The position numbers were made by a program, and so were the translations under genes. Shown in pieces: positions 49,792-58,861 of a stretch of 64,000 bases of DNA. How positions within the stretch are numbered: the first letter of the stretch is position 1; the number at the start of each line of letters is the position of its first letter. A model generated the notes under the pieces. That model was given only the letters and a program-made list of their open reading frames with translations. It had not been told where the DNA came from and did no database searches. The DNA comes from Rhizobacter koreensis (GTDB taxonomy: Bacteria > Pseudomonadota > Gammaproteobacteria > Burkholderiales > Burkholderiaceae_C): the NCBI RefSeq assembly GCF_013366375.1, contig NZ_JABWMJ010000007.1, forward strand, positions 62,001 through 126,000. Direction: 5' to 3'.

Positions 49792-50988
49792 GTGGACGCG
49801 CTGTATATCTGGGTGCTGGTGGGTCTGGGCTTGTGCGTGCTGGCCGGCTGGATCGGCGTGCGGGCGCGCCGGGCCGCGCGTCGCAAGGCCGATGTCGAAC
49901 GCCGCGAAGCCGAACGCCAGGCCGTCGAGGTGCGGGCCCAGCGCACCGCGGCCGCCGAAGCGTCGGCGCGTGCCGAGGCCGAACTCGACGCCAAGCGTGC
50001 GGAGGCGGCCGCACTCGAGGCCCGGCGCGCCGCCGCCGAGGCCGCGGTCCGCGCCGAGACGGAGCGACTGGAGGCGCTGCGTGCCGCCGCCGAGGCCGCG
50101 GCGCGCGCCGAAGCCGACCGCCGAGCTGCCCTGCAGGCCGAGGCCGATCGCATCGCCCGCGCCGAAGCCGAGAAGCAGGCGCGTGCCGAAGCCGCGCGCA
50201 TCGAGGCACGCAACGCGGCACGTGCCGAGGTCGCCCGCAACGCTGCCGAAGAAAGCGCGCGCCTCGACGCGCGCCGCGCCGCCGAGCAGGCCGAGCGCGA
50301 GCGCCAGGCCGAGCTCGAGGAGCGCCAGCGTCAGGCAGAGATCGCCGAACGGCAGCGTCAGGCCGAGATCGCCGAGCGTCAGCGCCAGATGGAGCTGCTC
50401 GAGCGGCAGCGTCAGGCGGAACTCGCCGAGCGCCAGCGCCAGGAACGCGCCGCCGCCGACGAGGCGCAGCGCCGCGCCGACGCTGCCGTGGCACGCCACG
50501 CCGGCGACGACGCCGAGCCGGCTGGCGCCGCGTCGCGTGGCGCCGACGCGGCCACGCGTGCGGCACCGCCCGCCGCCGTGCGCGCCAAGGCGCCTGAACA
50601 GACCCTGGTGATGATCGCCGACGACTCGAAGATCGTGCGCGTCAAGACCGGGCGCCTGCTCGCCAGCCATGGCTACCAGGTCGCCTACGCGAGCGACGGC
50701 GTCGAGGCCACCGAGCTGATGCGCGCCAACCTGCCCGACGTCGTGATCACCGACGTCGAGATGCCGCGCATGGACGGCTTCGAACTGACGCGGCACATCC
50801 GCCGCGACCCGGCGAGCGCGCACGTCCCGGTCATCATGATCACCGCCGCCAACGACAAGCACGGCGCCGATGCCAGCAGTGCCGGCGTCAGCGTGCTGCT
50901 CGGCAAGCCCTACTCGGAAGACGAGCTGATCGCGTACATCCGATCGGCGATGCAGCCGCGGGCGCAGCGCGCGGACGTGGCGGCGTAA
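49792..50988 (+). CDS. Membrane-anchored coiled-coil protein with a C-terminal receiver domain
   Basis: About 398 residues from GTG at 49792 (a TTG three bases earlier is also possible; GGAG lies upstream of both). One helix at 3-20, then about 200 residues of charged Ala/Glu/Arg coiled coil, including six nine-residue units of the type AERQRQAEI (167-220). A low-complexity linker leads to a receiver domain (about 272-390) with IADDSK, phospho-acceptor D321 in VVITDVEMPRMDG and K372 in LGKPYSEDE. No output domain. It may be a membrane-tethered phosphate acceptor or scaffold. No kinase gene is adjacent; the nearest is the hybrid kinase 3 kb away. Confidence 0.85.
   Translation: MDALYIWVLVGLGLCVLAGWIGVRARRAARRKADVERREAERQAVEVRAQRTAAAEASARAEAELDAKRAEAAALEARRAAAEAAVRAETERLEALRAAAEAAARAEADRRAALQAEADRIARAEAEKQARAEAARIEARNAARAEVARNAAEESARLDARRAAEQAERERQAELEERQRQAEIAERQRQAEIAERQRQMELLERQRQAELAERQRQERAAADEAQRRADAAVARHAGDDAEPAGAASRGADAATRAAPPAAVRAKAPEQTLVMIADDSKIVRVKTGRLLASHGYQVAYASDGVEATELMRANLPDVVITDVEMPRMDGFELTRHIRRDPASAHVPVIMITAANDKHGADASSAGVSVLLGKPYSEDELIAYIRSAMQPRAQRADVAA
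50290..50451 (+). repeat. Six tandem 27-bp coding repeats
   Basis: Six in-frame 27-base units encode nine-residue repeats (consensus AERQRQAEL/I). The core CAGCGTCAGGC-type bases are nearly identical between units, which suggests recent duplication and possible slippage that changes coiled-coil length. Confidence 0.8.
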
Positions 50989-51147
50989 GCGCCACTCGCC
51001 GGGTCCGGTCGACGCGACCGTTCGCGAACAGTTCGTCAGGACGATCGGCGAGGGCCGCCTCGCCAGCCGGTCCCGCGGGCTGCTCGCCGCCGGCGCGAGC
51101 CTGTTGCGCTGCAGCCCGCTTGCCGAGCCGCGCGCGGAGGATGCCCG

Positions 51148-52023
51148 CTACGCCGTCGGCGCCGGGTCCTGGAACCCGCCCCGCCGCAGCGTCACCACCA
51201 GCGTGTCGCGGTGCCCGTGGGCGCCGGTCGGCTGGATCGGCGTGCTCTCGTGGATCACGCGCGCGTCGTCGAGCAGCAGGCAGCTCCACGGCTCGCGCAG
51301 CGTGAAGCGCAGACCCGCAGGGCCGGCGGCGTCGAACACCCGGGTCTCGGCGCCCTTGATGCCCTCGCGCGCGACCAGGATCACCGCGACCAGGTCGACG
51401 CCGTCGCGATGCGCGCCCTCGGGCGTCGGCCGGCCAATGCCGTCGGTGGTGTCGATGCGGAACTGGTGCGCCTCGACGAACCACGGCTGCGCACTGCGCA
51501 GCCCCGACGCCAACGCCCCGAGCGCGCGCAACAGCTGGCGCCAGGCGGTGCTCTGCGCCACCGCCGGCTCGACCGGCTCGAACCAGCGCTCGATGCCGCC
51601 GTGCAGCGCGTTGTAGTCGACCGGCTGCCAGTGGGCGCGGTGCGGAACGTCGCGGACTGCGTCGCCGTCGACCACGTACGAGGCGTGGCGGCGCCGCCGG
51701 TAGCGCCCGCCGTCGCGCAGGTAGCGGTCGGGCGGCAAGTCGTTCCACGACGCGCCCAGCGCCGCGAAGTCGGCAAGCGGCGTCGCTGCGAGTGCGGCGA
51801 GGCTCATGGCATCGAGCACCGCGTGGCCACGGTCGCGCAGCGCGGCCGCCAATGCGGGAAGCGGCGTGAGCGGCGGCGCGAAGCTGCCGGCGTCGGCGTC
51901 GGCCGGCGCGGCAGCGCTCGGCGCGACGCCGCTCGGCCCTGCGCCGTGAGCGTACGGGGCTTCTGCAGCAGGGTCCGCGGGACGCCCGTCGACCTCGGTG
52001 GGCTGCGCCGCGGCGTCAGCCAC
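51148..52023 (-). CDS. 2OG-Fe(II) dioxygenase family protein
   Basis: 291 residues from a GTG at 52023 that overlaps the end of the luciferase-like gene by eight bases. Residues 1-55 are Ala/Pro-rich and unlike the rest. The core fits the 2OG-Fe dioxygenase family that includes L-isoleucine dioxygenase: metal triad H205-x-D207 in EGAHRDGVD and H258 in RVIHESTPI, and FVEAHQFRID upstream. It would hydroxylate a small molecule, perhaps an amino acid, using 2-oxoglutarate and O2. Substrate unknown. Confidence 0.85.
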   Translation of the reverse strand: MADAAAQPTEVDGRPADPAAEAPYAHGAGPSGVAPSAAAPADADAGSFAPPLTPLPALAAALRDRGHAVLDAMSLAALAATPLADFAALGASWNDLPPDRYLRDGGRYRRRRHASYVVDGDAVRDVPHRAHWQPVDYNALHGGIERWFEPVEPAVAQSTAWRQLLRALGALASGLRSAQPWFVEAHQFRIDTTDGIGRPTPEGAHRDGVDLVAVILVAREGIKGAETRVFDAAGPAGLRFTLREPWSCLLLDDARVIHESTPIQPTGAHGHRDTLVVTLRRGGFQDPAPTA

Positions 52024-53035
52024 CCACGCTCTCCCCGGCCCGCCGCGGCTCGAGCCCGAACACCTTGGCGAGCAGGCCGTAGGAGAGCCGCCGCACCGCC
52101 GGGTCGTAGGCCCAGGTGTTGACGACGAGTTCGTTCATCTGCAGCTCGGCGGCCAGGCGCGCGAGCTTGGTCTCGACCGTGGCGGCGCTACCGACGAACG
52201 CCTTGCCGCGCATGTTGTTCAGCATCGGCTGCTCGTGACCGGCGAAGCCGCGCGCCGCGATCGCATCGGGCGACTGCAGCGGACCGAGCACGCCGCGTTC
52301 GCGGTCGATGCGCCAGCGCTCGCGGCTGAGCGCGTGGTGCGCGGCGTCGGCGTCGCTGTCGGCGGCGAGCGCCCACACGCAGACCGTCGCCTGCGGCTCG
52401 GGGTGACGCTCGCTCGGCCGGTAGAGCCGGCGGTAGAGGTCGAGCGCCGCCGCAGCGCCCTGGCCGTCGGTGAAGAAATAGGCGAACGCGTACGGCAGGC
52501 CGAAGTGCGCGGCGAGCTGCGCGCCGTAGCTCGAGCTGCCGAGGATCCATACCTCGGGCGCGTGCGCGCCGGTCGGGTGCGCGGTGATGCCGCCGTGCAC
52601 GCCCGGCGGCGTGGTCCACGCCTGCAGGTCGCGCACCTGGTCCGGAAAGTCGTCGGCCGCGTGCACGGCGTCCGGGTTGAGCGCGCGCGCGGTGCGCATG
52701 TCGCCGCCGGGCGCGCGCCCGACGCCCAGGTCGATGCGACCGGGCGCCAGCGCCTCGAGCACCCGGAACTGCTCGGCGACCTTGAGCGCGCTGTAGTGCG
52801 GCAGCATGACGCCGGCGCTGCCGATCCGGATGGTCGAGGTGCGCGCGGCGATCGCCGCCATCAGGATCTCGGGCGCGCTGCCGATGATCGTGGGCAGCCC
52901 GTGATGCTCGCTGACCCAGAAGCGCGAGTAGCCGAGCCGCTCGCAGTCGACCGCGAGCGCCAGCGTGTCGCGGATCGCCGCGTCCTCGCCGTGGCCGGCG
53001 AGCGCCACCGACTGGTCGAGCACGGAAAGGCGCAT
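52016..53035 (-). CDS. LLM-class flavin-dependent oxidoreductase (luciferase-like)
   Basis: 339 residues from the ATG at 53035, which has GGGAG about eight bases upstream and gives the family start MRLSVLDQS; an in-frame ATG at 53062 lacks this. It shows SRFWVSEHHGLPTIIGSAPEILMA-type strands, IRIGSAGVMLPHYSALKVAEQF and RIDLGVGRAPGGD, the pattern of the MsnO8/YhbW-like group. Such enzymes use FMNH2 to oxidise small substrates. It is cotranscribed with the 2OG-Fe dioxygenase. Confidence 0.92.
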   Translation of the reverse strand: MRLSVLDQSVALAGHGEDAAIRDTLALAVDCERLGYSRFWVSEHHGLPTIIGSAPEILMAAIAARTSTIRIGSAGVMLPHYSALKVAEQFRVLEALAPGRIDLGVGRAPGGDMRTARALNPDAVHAADDFPDQVRDLQAWTTPPGVHGGITAHPTGAHAPEVWILGSSSYGAQLAAHFGLPYAFAYFFTDGQGAAAALDLYRRLYRPSERHPEPQATVCVWALAADSDADAAHHALSRERWRIDRERGVLGPLQSPDAIAARGFAGHEQPMLNNMRGKAFVGSAATVETKLARLAAELQMNELVVNTWAYDPAVRRLSYGLLAKVFGLEPRRAGESVGG

Positions 53036-53102
53036 CAGGAATCTCCCGAACGGTTCGACCATTGGCTGCCCGCCGCCCTCCAGGCGGTGCGCGTCGCCGC
53101 GC

Positions 53103-53570
53103 TCATCCGCGGTGCACCGGGTCGATCCACGGCACGGTCTCGGGCTTCTCGACCGGCTCGATGTCGAGGTTGATCGCGGTCGCCTCGCCGTCGCTGCGCA
53201 CCAGCACGCACTCGAGCGTCTCGGTCGGGCTGGCGTTGATCTCCTGATGCGGCACGTACGGGGGCACGTAGATGAAGTCGCCCGGCCCCGCTTCGGCGGT
53301 GAACTCGAGCGCGTTGCCCCAGCGCATGCGCGCGCGACCCTTGACTATGTAGATCACGCTCTCGAGCGGGCCATGGTGGTGCGCACCGGTCTTGGCGTTG
53401 GCGTGGATGTGGACAGTGCCGGCCCAGAGCTTGCGGGCGCCGTTGCGCGCGAACGTGATCGCGGCCTTGCGGTCCATGCCGGGGGTCTGGGCGGTGTTCG
53501 AATCGAGCTGGTCGCCGGGCACGACCTGAACCCCGTCGTGCTTCCAGGCTGGCGTCGTGGTGTCGGGCAT
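53103..53570 (-). CDS. Cupin domain protein
   Basis: 155 residues, one cupin barrel with motif 1 HIHANAKTGAHHHGPLESVIYIVKG (residues around 55-80, metal histidines HHH and glutamate) and motif 2 PGDFIYVPPYVPHQEIN. Likely a metal-bound small-molecule binding or oxygenase protein; substrate unknown. ATG at 53570 is chosen over upstream in-frame ATGs that lie in a non-conserved stretch. It is 67 bases upstream of the luciferase-like gene on the same strand and may share its transcript. Confidence 0.86.
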   Translation of the reverse strand: MPDTTTPAWKHDGVQVVPGDQLDSNTAQTPGMDRKAAITFARNGARKLWAGTVHIHANAKTGAHHHGPLESVIYIVKGRARMRWGNALEFTAEAGPGDFIYVPPYVPHQEINASPTETLECVLVRSDGEATAINLDIEPVEKPETVPWIDPVHRG

Positions 53571-53872
53571 CGGCGTCTCCTCGCGCGTCGCGGCATCGAT
53601 TGTGAAGGGCACGGCGCGGCGGCGCTGCCGACCGATCGCGCGCAGCACCGCACGCGATCGTGGTGCACGCCGCCCTCACATCGAAACGGTCATCGCGGTC
53701 CGTGTACACTGCTCCCACAGTTATACGCAAGACAGTGCTTCGTTGAGATTCTGCTTCTGCCCACTGCGGTCCTCGCGGTGGCTCGCTCCAGAAATCCCCT
53801 GATCGGTTCTTCCGTGTTGCTGCATGCGGCGCATGTGCGTCGCATTCATTTGTAAAGATAGGATCTAGTTCA
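53571..53872. promoter_or_regulatory. Cupin / csp divergent spacer with a structured csp leader
   Basis: 302 bases without a gene and visibly less GC-rich than the surroundings. TTATAC at 53721-53726 is the best -10-like hexamer, without a good -35. A hairpin at 53826-53843 (seven-base stem GCGGCGC/GCGTCGC with one G-U pair, ATGT loop) lies 30 bases ahead of the csp ATG. An AGGAT ribosome binding site sits just before the start. A long leader is typical of cold-shock genes, whose mRNA structure often controls translation. Confidence 0.5.
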
Positions 53873-54082
53873 ATGACGACCCAAACCGGAACCGTGAAGT
53901 GGTTCAACGAAGCCAAGGGATTCGGCTTCATCGCTCAAGACGCCGGCGGTGCCGACCTCTTCGCCCACTTCCGGGACATCGCCGGCACCGGCTTCAAGAC
54001 GCTCGTCGAGAACCAGCGCGTCGAGTTCGAAGTCAAGCAAGGCCAGAAGGGCCTGCAAGCAGCCAACATCCGGGTGCTGTAA
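53873..54082 (+). CDS. Cold-shock protein, CspA family
   Basis: 69 residues, a single cold-shock domain: [18 protein letters not shown] carries RNP1 (KGFGFI) and DLFAHFRDI carries RNP2-like LFAHF. It binds single-stranded RNA and DNA as an RNA chaperone. The length and opening match CspA-type proteins. It has a long leader with a hairpin and ends in a strong terminator, so it is a single-gene unit. Confidence 0.96.
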   Translation: MTTQTGTVKWFNEAKGFGFIAQDAGGADLFAHFRDIAGTGFKTLVENQRVEFEVKQGQKGLQAANIRVL

Positions 54083-54136
54083 GTCGCCGGCGGGCTCGAG
54101 CCCGCCGCCGGCCGGGGCTTCGGCCCCACCGAAACG

Positions 54137-54164
54137 AAGCCGCGGCACTGCCGCGGCTTTTTTT
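54137..54164 (+). terminator. rho-independent terminator of the csp gene
   Basis: A ten-base perfect stem AAGCCGCGGC/GCCGCGGCTT with an ACT loop and a run of seven T, 55 bases after the stop codon. Confidence 0.88.
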
Positions 54165-54302
54165 GTGCCCGGCGTCCGCGCGCGGGCGCCGCGATGCAAC
54201 CCGGCGCATCACGCGGAGAGCCCCGCGCGCGAGCGTGGTGCCGCCCCGGCCCATCGGTCGGACCATTCGCGGCCCGGTCGCGACGCTAGACTCGCCCGGC
54301 TC

Positions 54303-57300
54303 ATGACCGTCCCGGCCTCGCCACCCCCGACCGACGCGCTCGACGCCATGCCCGCGGCGGTCTGGCGCGCGCTCGCCGAGCAGAGCCGCGAGCTGCTCGC
54401 GATCAGCGATGCCGAACGGCGCCTGCTCTGGGGCAACGCGGCGTTCGTGGCGTGCCTCGCGCTGCGGCCGGGCGATCGCTGGCCGCCGCGCGTCGCGGCC
54501 GCGGACGGCTCGCCGCTCGACGATGCCGTGGAAGCCGGCCTCGCCGGCGGCCGGCTCGGGCCGATCGAGCTCGACCTGCCCTGCCCGTCGCCGGGCACGT
54601 GCACGGTGCGCGCCGAGGCGCGCCGCATCGGTCGCTTTTTCGTCTGGACTCTCCAGGACCTCACCGAGTCGCGGCGCGCGAGCGCCCAGCTGCGGCGCCA
54701 GAACGAGCTTCTCGAGATGGCGCGCGAATTCGGCCGCATCGGCATTTGGGAGCGCGACATCGCGACCGGCAGCGGGCGCTGGGACCGCCAGGTGTTCGCG
54801 TTCTGGGGCCTCGATCCCGAGCACGGCACCCCGAGCTACGACGAGGCGGTGCAGCGCATCCACCCCGATGACCAGGTCCGCATGAGCTACCCGGCGAGCA
54901 TGCGCAGCCCGGGCCGCTACGCGCAGCGCTACCGCGTGGTCCATCCCGACGGCAGCACGCGCTGGATCCACTCGCAGTGGGAGGTGCAGAAGTCGCCGGA
55001 CGGCACCCCCGGCCGCGCGGTCGGCATCATGATGGACGACACCGAGGCGTACGAGGCGGCGCGCACCCTGCACGCGGTGAACGCCCAGCTCGAGATGGCG
55101 GTCGATCTCGGCAACATCGCGGTCTGGCGCCAGGACCTGCGCACGCAGGTCGCGCACTGCAATGCGGCCGCCTTCGGCCTCCTCGGCTATGCGCCGCGCG
55201 GCGACGGCGTGCCGGTCGGGCGTGCGCGCGCGCTGGTGCATCCCGCCGACCTCCCCGCGGTCGAGGCATCCGCGCGGCGTGCGCTGCGCACCAACCGGCC
55301 GAGCGACGTCGAGGCGCGTTATTGCCACGCCGACGGCAGCTGGCGCTACCTGCTGACGCGCCGCGTCGTGCAGCGCGGCCCCAGCAACGAGCCGCTGGCC
55401 TTCGTGGGCGTCTCGCTCGACGTCACCGACCGCGTGCTGCCGCTGCGCACCGCGCAGGATCTGGCGCGCCGGCTCGATGCCGCCGCGACCGCAGCGCGGC
55501 TCGGCATCTGGACGCTCACCGTCGGCGGCGGGGCCGAATGGAACGCGCAGATGTTCGAGCTGTTCGACGTCGATCCACGCGCGGGGACGCCGACCGTGCA
55601 CGCCTGGCTCGAGAGCTGCGTCGATCCGCGCGACCGCGCGCGCGTCGCCCGTCTCGCGCTCGAGTACATCCACCACGGCAGCGGGCGCTACGAGATCGAG
55701 TTCCGCACCCGGCGCCGCGACGGCAGCAAGCGCTGGATGGTGGTCCGCGCCGACGTCGACCCGGAGCCCGGCGGCACGCGCCGCCTGCTCGGGGTCGCCC
55801 TCGACGTGACGGAGCAGCGGCAGATGCTGGAGGCGCTGCGCGACGCCAGCGAGCGCTCGGCGCTGATCACTCGCCATGCCGGCATCGGGACCTGGGAAAC
55901 CGACGCCGCCGGTGGCCACGAGCGCTGGGACGACCAGATGTTCCACCTGCGCGGCCTGTCGCCGCACGACACCGTGCCGAGCCCGGCCGAGCGGCTCGCC
56001 CTGGTGCACCCCGACGATCGAAGCCGCGCGCTCGAGGAGCGCAACCGGGCCGTGGGCTCGGGCCAGCCCGGCGCCTACGAGTTCCGCGTGCGCTGGCCGG
56101 ACGGCAGCTACCGCTGGCTGGCGTCGCGCTCGGCGCCGCTGCTCGATGCCGACGGCCGCGTGCTGCGCCAGGTCGGCGTCAACTGGGACATCACCGAAAG
56201 CAGGAACGCGGAGCTTGCGCGCGCGCAGGCGGCGATCGCCGAGCGCGACATGCAAGCCAAGTCGCAGTTCCTCTCGCGCATGAGCCACGAGCTGCGCACG
56301 GCGCTCAATGCGGTGCTCGGCTTCACCCAGCTGTTGCAAATCGAGGCCGAACGCGACGGCATGCAGAGCCAGCTGGACAAGCTGGCGCACATCCGCGCGG
56401 CCGGCGACCACCTGCTCTCGCTCATCAACGACGTGCTCGAGCTGTCGGGCATCGAGTCGGGCGACGTCAGGCTGGCGCCGCGGCGCGTCGAGATCGCGAC
56501 GCTGGTCGGCGAGGCGCTGCCTCTGGTGGCGCCGATGGCCGACCGGCAGCGCGTCACGCTCGGCACCGGGCGGCTCGACGGCGTGGTGCACGCCGACCCG
56601 ACGCGGCTGCGCCAGGTCCTGCTCAACCTGCTCTCGAACGCGATCAAGTACAACCGCGCCGGCGGCCGTGTCGACGTCGAGAGCACCGCCGCCGGCGAGC
56701 GGATGCGGCTCGCCGTTACCGATACCGGACGCGGCCTTGCCGCCAGCCAGCTCGAGCACCTGTTCGAGCCGTTCAACCGCTTCGGCGCCGAGCGCGAAGG
56801 CATCGAAGGCACGGGCATTGGTCTGACCATCGTGAAGACGCTGGTCGAGGGCATGGGTGGCTCGATCGCCGTGACCAGCACGCCGGGCCTCGGCTCGCGC
56901 TTCGAGCTCGACCTGCCGGCGACCGCACGCTTGGATGATCGCGGCGAGGCAGGTGCGCCCCCAGGCACGGCACACCCGACGTCGCCAGAGGGCGCGGCGC
57001 GGCAGCGCGACACGGTGCAGCCTTTCGCGGCCGGCGCCGCCCCGACGCGCCACGCCCGCCTGCTCTACATCGAAGACAACGCGGTCAACGTGCTGCTGGT
57101 CGAGGAGCTCGTGCGCAGCATCGGCAGCCTCTCGATCGAGGCGGCGTCGACCGGCGCCGAGGGCGTCGAGCGGGCGCGAAGCCTCCGGCCCGATCTCATC
57201 CTCGTCGACTTGCAGCTGCCCGACTTCGACGGCTACGAGGTGCTGCGCCGCCTGCGCGCCGACCCGGCGACGCGCGACATTCCTTGCGTCGCGCTCTCGG

Positions 57301-57437
57301 CCAACGCCATGCCCGAAGACATCGAACACGGCCTCGAGGCGGGCTTTTGCGAGTACTGGACCAAGCCGATCGACTTCGGCGTGTTCATCGCCGCGCTCGA
57401 GCGGCGCTTTCCGCCCGAAACCAGCCAAGCCGGCTAG
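54303..57437 (+). CDS. Hybrid sensor histidine kinase with five PAS domains and a receiver
   Basis: 1044 residues without membrane helices, so probably cytoplasmic. About five PAS/PAC units occupy residues 20-640 (recurrent IHPDDQ, HPDGSTRWIHSQW, RWPDGSYRWL and DITESR-type ends). HisKA has phospho-acceptor H662 in SHELRTALNAVLGF; the residue after RT is Ala where Pro is usual. HATPase boxes are NLLSNAIKYN, DTGRGLA and GTGIGLTIV. The receiver (about 925-1035) has IEDN, D969 in VDLQLPDFDG and K in WTKPIDF. Signal unknown; stacked PAS domains suggest redox, light or ligand sensing. Confidence 0.92.
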   Translation: MTVPASPPPTDALDAMPAAVWRALAEQSRELLAISDAERRLLWGNAAFVACLALRPGDRWPPRVAAADGSPLDDAVEAGLAGGRLGPIELDLPCPSPGTCTVRAEARRIGRFFVWTLQDLTESRRASAQLRRQNELLEMAREFGRIGIWERDIATGSGRWDRQVFAFWGLDPEHGTPSYDEAVQRIHPDDQVRMSYPASMRSPGRYAQRYRVVHPDGSTRWIHSQWEVQKSPDGTPGRAVGIMMDDTEAYEAARTLHAVNAQLEMAVDLGNIAVWRQDLRTQVAHCNAAAFGLLGYAPRGDGVPVGRARALVHPADLPAVEASARRALRTNRPSDVEARYCHADGSWRYLLTRRVVQRGPSNEPLAFVGVSLDVTDRVLPLRTAQDLARRLDAAATAARLGIWTLTVGGGAEWNAQMFELFDVDPRAGTPTVHAWLESCVDPRDRARVARLALEYIHHGSGRYEIEFRTRRRDGSKRWMVVRADVDPEPGGTRRLLGVALDVTEQRQMLEALRDASERSALITRHAGIGTWETDAAGGHERWDDQMFHLRGLSPHDTVPSPAERLALVHPDDRSRALEERNRAVGSGQPGAYEFRVRWPDGSYRWLASRSAPLLDADGRVLRQVGVNWDITESRNAELARAQAAIAERDMQAKSQFLSRMSHELRTALNAVLGFTQLLQIEAERDGMQSQLDKLAHIRAAGDHLLSLINDVLELSGIESGDVRLAPRRVEIATLVGEALPLVAPMADRQRVTLGTGRLDGVVHADPTRLRQVLLNLLSNAIKYNRAGGRVDVESTAAGERMRLAVTDTGRGLAASQLEHLFEPFNRFGAEREGIEGTGIGLTIVKTLVEGMGGSIAVTSTPGLGSRFELDLPATARLDDRGEAGAPPGTAHPTSPEGAARQRDTVQPFAAGAAPTRHARLLYIEDNAVNVLLVEELVRSIGSLSIEAASTGAEGVERARSLRPDLILVDLQLPDFDGYEVLRRLRADPATRDIPCVALSANAMPEDIEHGLEAGFCEYWTKPIDFGVFIAALERRFPPETSQAG

Positions 57438-58786
57438 CTCGCCGGCACCGGCGTTCGCATCGTCACGAACTCCTCGGCCGCGGTCGGGTGGATGCCGATC
57501 GTCGCATCGAAGACTGCCTTGGTCGCACCTGCCTTCATCGCGACGGCGAAGCCCTGCACCGTCTCGCCGGCATCGGCGCCGACCATGTGCAGGCCGACGA
57601 CGCGATCGCTCGCCGCGTCGACCACGAGCTTCATCAGCGTGCGCTCCGAGCTGCCCGAAAGCGTGTGGCGCAGCGGGCGGAACTCGCTCTTGTAGATGCG
57701 GACCGACGCAAAGCGGGCGCGCGCATCATGCTCGGAAAACCCCACCGTGCCGATGCTCGGATGCGTGAACACCGCGGTCGGGATGTTCACGTAGTCGACG
57801 AAGCGCTCGCCCTCGCCGAACAGATGGTCGACGAGCACCATGGCCTCGGCGAGCGCGACCGGGGTGAGCTGCACGCGATCGATCACGTCGCCGATCGCGT
57901 GCACGCTCGGCACGCTGGTGGTGAAGCAGTCGTCGACCAGCACCGCGCCGTTCGGCGCGAGCTTGACGCCGACGTCGTCGAGGCCGAGTCCGCGCGTGTT
58001 CGGCTCGCGGCCCATCGCGTACAGCACCGCATCGGCCTGCAGCACGCCGCCGCCGTTGAGCTCGACGTCGATCGCGTCGCCGTTGCGGGCGAGCGCGATC
58101 GCCTCGTGCCGGGTGCGGATCGAGACGCCCTTCTTGACCATCTCGACGGCGACGAAGTTGCGGATGTCGTCGTCGAAGCCGCGCAGCACCTGATCGCCCC
58201 GGTAGAGCTGCGTCACCTCGGCGCCGAGCCCGTTGAAGATCGACGCGAACTCGCATGCGATGTAGCCGCCGCCGACGATCACCAGCCGACGCGGGAACTG
58301 CGGCAGGTCGAACACCTCGTCGGAGGTGATCGCGAGCTCGGCGCCCGGCACCTTCGGCCACACCGGCCGGCCGCCGGTCGCGACGACGATGTGTCGGGCG
58401 CGATGGCGCTGGCCGAGCACCTCGACCTCGTTCGGCCCGACGACGGTCGCGCGCCCGCGCAGCATGGTCACGCCGGCGCCTTCGAGCAGCGATGCGTAGA
58501 CGCCGTTCAGGCGCGTGATCTCCATCGCACGGCGCGACTTCAGCGTCGCCCAGTCGAGCGTCGGCTCGCTCGTCGACCAGCCGTAGCCGTGCGCCTCTTC
58601 GAACGACTCGCCGTAGTGCGCGGCGAAGCTGTAGAGCTTTTTGGGAATGCAGCCGAGGTTGACGCAGGTGCCGCCGAGGGCGGCGTCTTCGGCGACGCCG
58701 ACACGCAGACCGCGCTGCCCGGCGACCCGTGCGGCGCGAACGCCGCCGCTGCCGGCGCCGATGATGAACAGGTCGAAATCTTCCAT
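57434..58786 (-). CDS. gor: Glutathione-disulfide reductase
   Basis: 450 residues. FAD fold FIIGAGSGGVRAARVA, redox disulfide GGTCVNLGCIPKK (C41, C46), NADPH fold VIVGGGYIACEFA with the YRGDQVLRGFD arginines that favour NADPH, and the catalytic histidine in GIHPTAAEEFVTMR. Length and motifs match Gor rather than dihydrolipoamide dehydrogenase. ATG at 58786. Its stop codon shares a four-base CTAG with the stop of the convergent hybrid kinase. Confidence 0.94.
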   Translation of the reverse strand: MEDFDLFIIGAGSGGVRAARVAGQRGLRVGVAEDAALGGTCVNLGCIPKKLYSFAAHYGESFEEAHGYGWSTSEPTLDWATLKSRRAMEITRLNGVYASLLEGAGVTMLRGRATVVGPNEVEVLGQRHRARHIVVATGGRPVWPKVPGAELAITSDEVFDLPQFPRRLVIVGGGYIACEFASIFNGLGAEVTQLYRGDQVLRGFDDDIRNFVAVEMVKKGVSIRTRHEAIALARNGDAIDVELNGGGVLQADAVLYAMGREPNTRGLGLDDVGVKLAPNGAVLVDDCFTTSVPSVHAIGDVIDRVQLTPVALAEAMVLVDHLFGEGERFVDYVNIPTAVFTHPSIGTVGFSEHDARARFASVRIYKSEFRPLRHTLSGSSERTLMKLVVDAASDRVVGLHMVGADAGETVQGFAVAMKAGATKAVFDATIGIHPTAAEEFVTMRTPVPAS

Positions 58787-58861
58787 CGGGGCACTGTAGC
58801 GTGCCGCCCGCTTGCCCGTGCGCCGGGGGGCGGTCACACTCGCGGCGCCTCGGGAGCCGGA

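Noticed and set aside
50977-50995. Six-base stem GTGGCG/CGCCAC over the stop of the receiver protein as a terminator
   Set aside because: Short stem, stop codon in the loop and no T-run.
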